Shown here: one piece after another, positions 62,906 through 64,000 of the stretch
Numbering within the stretch: position 1 is the stretch's first letter
Layout: every line of letters starts with the position of its first letter
NCBI GenBank assembly: GCA_037349315.1
Contig: JBAIAC010000042.1
Span: 2,852,001-2,916,000, forward strand
Direction of reading: 5' to 3'
From: Chelydra serpentina
Taxonomy: Eukaryota > Chordata > Testudines > Chelydridae
DNA length: 64,000 nt
The notes under the pieces: model-generated
Database searches by the model: none
Seen by the model: only the letters and a program-made list of their open reading frames with translations
What the model was told of the DNA's origin: nothing
Translations under genes and position numbers: made by a program

Positions 62906-63306
62906 AGCAATTCTCAAAGCGTGGGGCAGGGCCTCCCAATGGAGGCGCAGGAATTTATCAAGGCAGGCGTGACCTCTGGCTGGGACTCATGAAGAAGGAA
63001 CAGGCCTACCTGGGAGGTGGGGATAAATGCCCAGGCTCTCAAACCCAGGTGGAGCAGCAGCACAGAAGTAAGGGTGGCAATGGGGTGATAAGTCTGCTGT
63101 GAACAGCGATATTGACGTATATCACTTTTCACTTGTCCACCCTAACTTCTGTGCTGCTACTGGAGGACTTCAGAGCTGTGCACATTGCCAGGAACTACTC
63201 TGCCTTTAGAGCTGGGTGGTGATATATGGGCTTGTGAGGGTGGGGGTGTAAATGACCACAGACACAAAGAACAGGGGGCCAATGGAACACATTTGAGAAC
63301 CGCTGG
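62906..63306. mobile_element. hAT-type element, uninterrupted copy
   Basis: Same ends as 3640-4021 without the LTR insertion; flanked by TCTATACT (62898-62905) and TCTACACT (63307-63314). Confidence 0.7.
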
Positions 63307-64000
63307 TCTACACTATTATGGTCACCACGTTTTCAAAAGGATAAATCTTCTCCAAAGTATGTCTTGTGAGGTATCGTGGGAAAAGTCATCGCCTGCTGAT
63401 TATTATTGTCACGTTAACATGTGTTTGTCAGCCCTGTCCATGGAGCTCTGAGAGTTTCATGTACGTTTGTTACATGCCGGAAAGCTGGAAAATGCCCACA
63501 GACTAGCTCCTCACAGACAATGGCACCTGCACACCAGCTAGGCGCTAAGTGGCCATTAATTGCTTATCCGACCATTCACCAGCTGTGGAGCTGTGAACAA
63601 GAGGGTTACAATTCACGGGAAGGACAGCTGGATGCTCACTTAGGCCACAGACTGATTGTCGCCTGCCCCCCAGCTGGGGGGTGAACCTCAAAGAGGAGAA
63701 TGGTATAAAAGCACAAGGGAGAATTGCCTCCATTTTCACCTCTCCTCTCCCGTCTTTACAGAAGGCAACAATATGCCTTGAAAGGCAACAGGGGCCTTGG
63801 ATTGGGGAGGCCGAACCAAAGCGGGAAGGAAATCCAGGCTGGGTACTAAGAACTGTGAACTGCCTGCAACAGCGGGTGGGGTGTGAAAACCTGTTTGCTT
63901 TGCATTTTCCTTAGATTGGTAAAATTTAGGGTGTAAAATGCACGTTTTAATTGTATAGTTGTAACCCGTTCTGACCTTTTACATCTTTCTCCCTTGTAAT
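63307..64000 (+). mobile_element. LTR-1 copy, running off the window
   Basis: Matches 4022-4790, including GGTATAAAAGCACAAG near 63701 and the block after GCTGGGTACTAAG. The R/U5-like part continues past base 64000. Confidence 0.55.

Overview
The window is vertebrate nuclear DNA. It has GT-AG introns, KRAB zinc-finger genes, DNA transposons, LTR elements, a Penelope-like fragment and a tRNA-derived SINE with a CR1-type tail. The repeat mix and the KRAB variant fit a sauropsid genome, most likely a cryptodiran turtle; this is inference from repeat style, not a database match. The main content is a head-to-tail cluster, all on the + strand, of six KRAB C2H2 zinc-finger genes (ZNF-1 to ZNF-6) plus one zinc-finger pseudogene.

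Each gene has the same plan: a GC-rich leader exon, an exon coding MAVMEPAQ, a 127-bp KRAB-A exon, a 114-bp KRAB-B-like exon, and one long exon with a spacer and all the fingers. Intron phases match throughout. Genes: ZNF-1 318-3179 (5' end off the window, 14 intact fingers), ZNF-2 12584-15876 (14), ZNF-3 23262-26732 (16), ZNF-4 35079-38549 (16), ZNF-5 46012-49320 (14), ZNF-6 59121-62487 (12, C-terminus frameshifted). A decayed finger-exon fragment lies at 52851-53357.

Layout. 1-3.2 kb: ZNF-1. 3.6-8.7 kb: hAT-type element, LTR, Harbinger and hAT transposase relics, MITE. 8.8-12.5 kb: leader region of ZNF-2, broken up by duplications and transposons. 13-52.6 kb: a tandem segmental duplication of about 11 kb carrying ZNF-2, -3, -4 and -5. 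Each unit has a hAT-type element invaded by an LTR element, a second LTR, an anonymous stretch, a minus-strand Harbinger relic containing a MITE, and the next gene's GC-rich leader. Unit B carries an extra 922-bp solo LTR; unit D is cut short. 52.6-57.8 kb: pseudogene, Penelope-like fragment, GC- and C-rich repeats, two hAT-type elements with target-site duplications, and a SINE. 57.8-64 kb: ZNF-6 and its downstream repeats.

The proteins are expected to be nuclear sequence-specific repressors. The KRAB box should recruit a TRIM28-type corepressor and the finger arrays should read DNA, often transposon DNA. The paralogues differ mainly in finger number and in helix contact residues. No RNA gene, CRISPR array or bacterial-type feature was found. 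Repeat family names are from recognition, not search.
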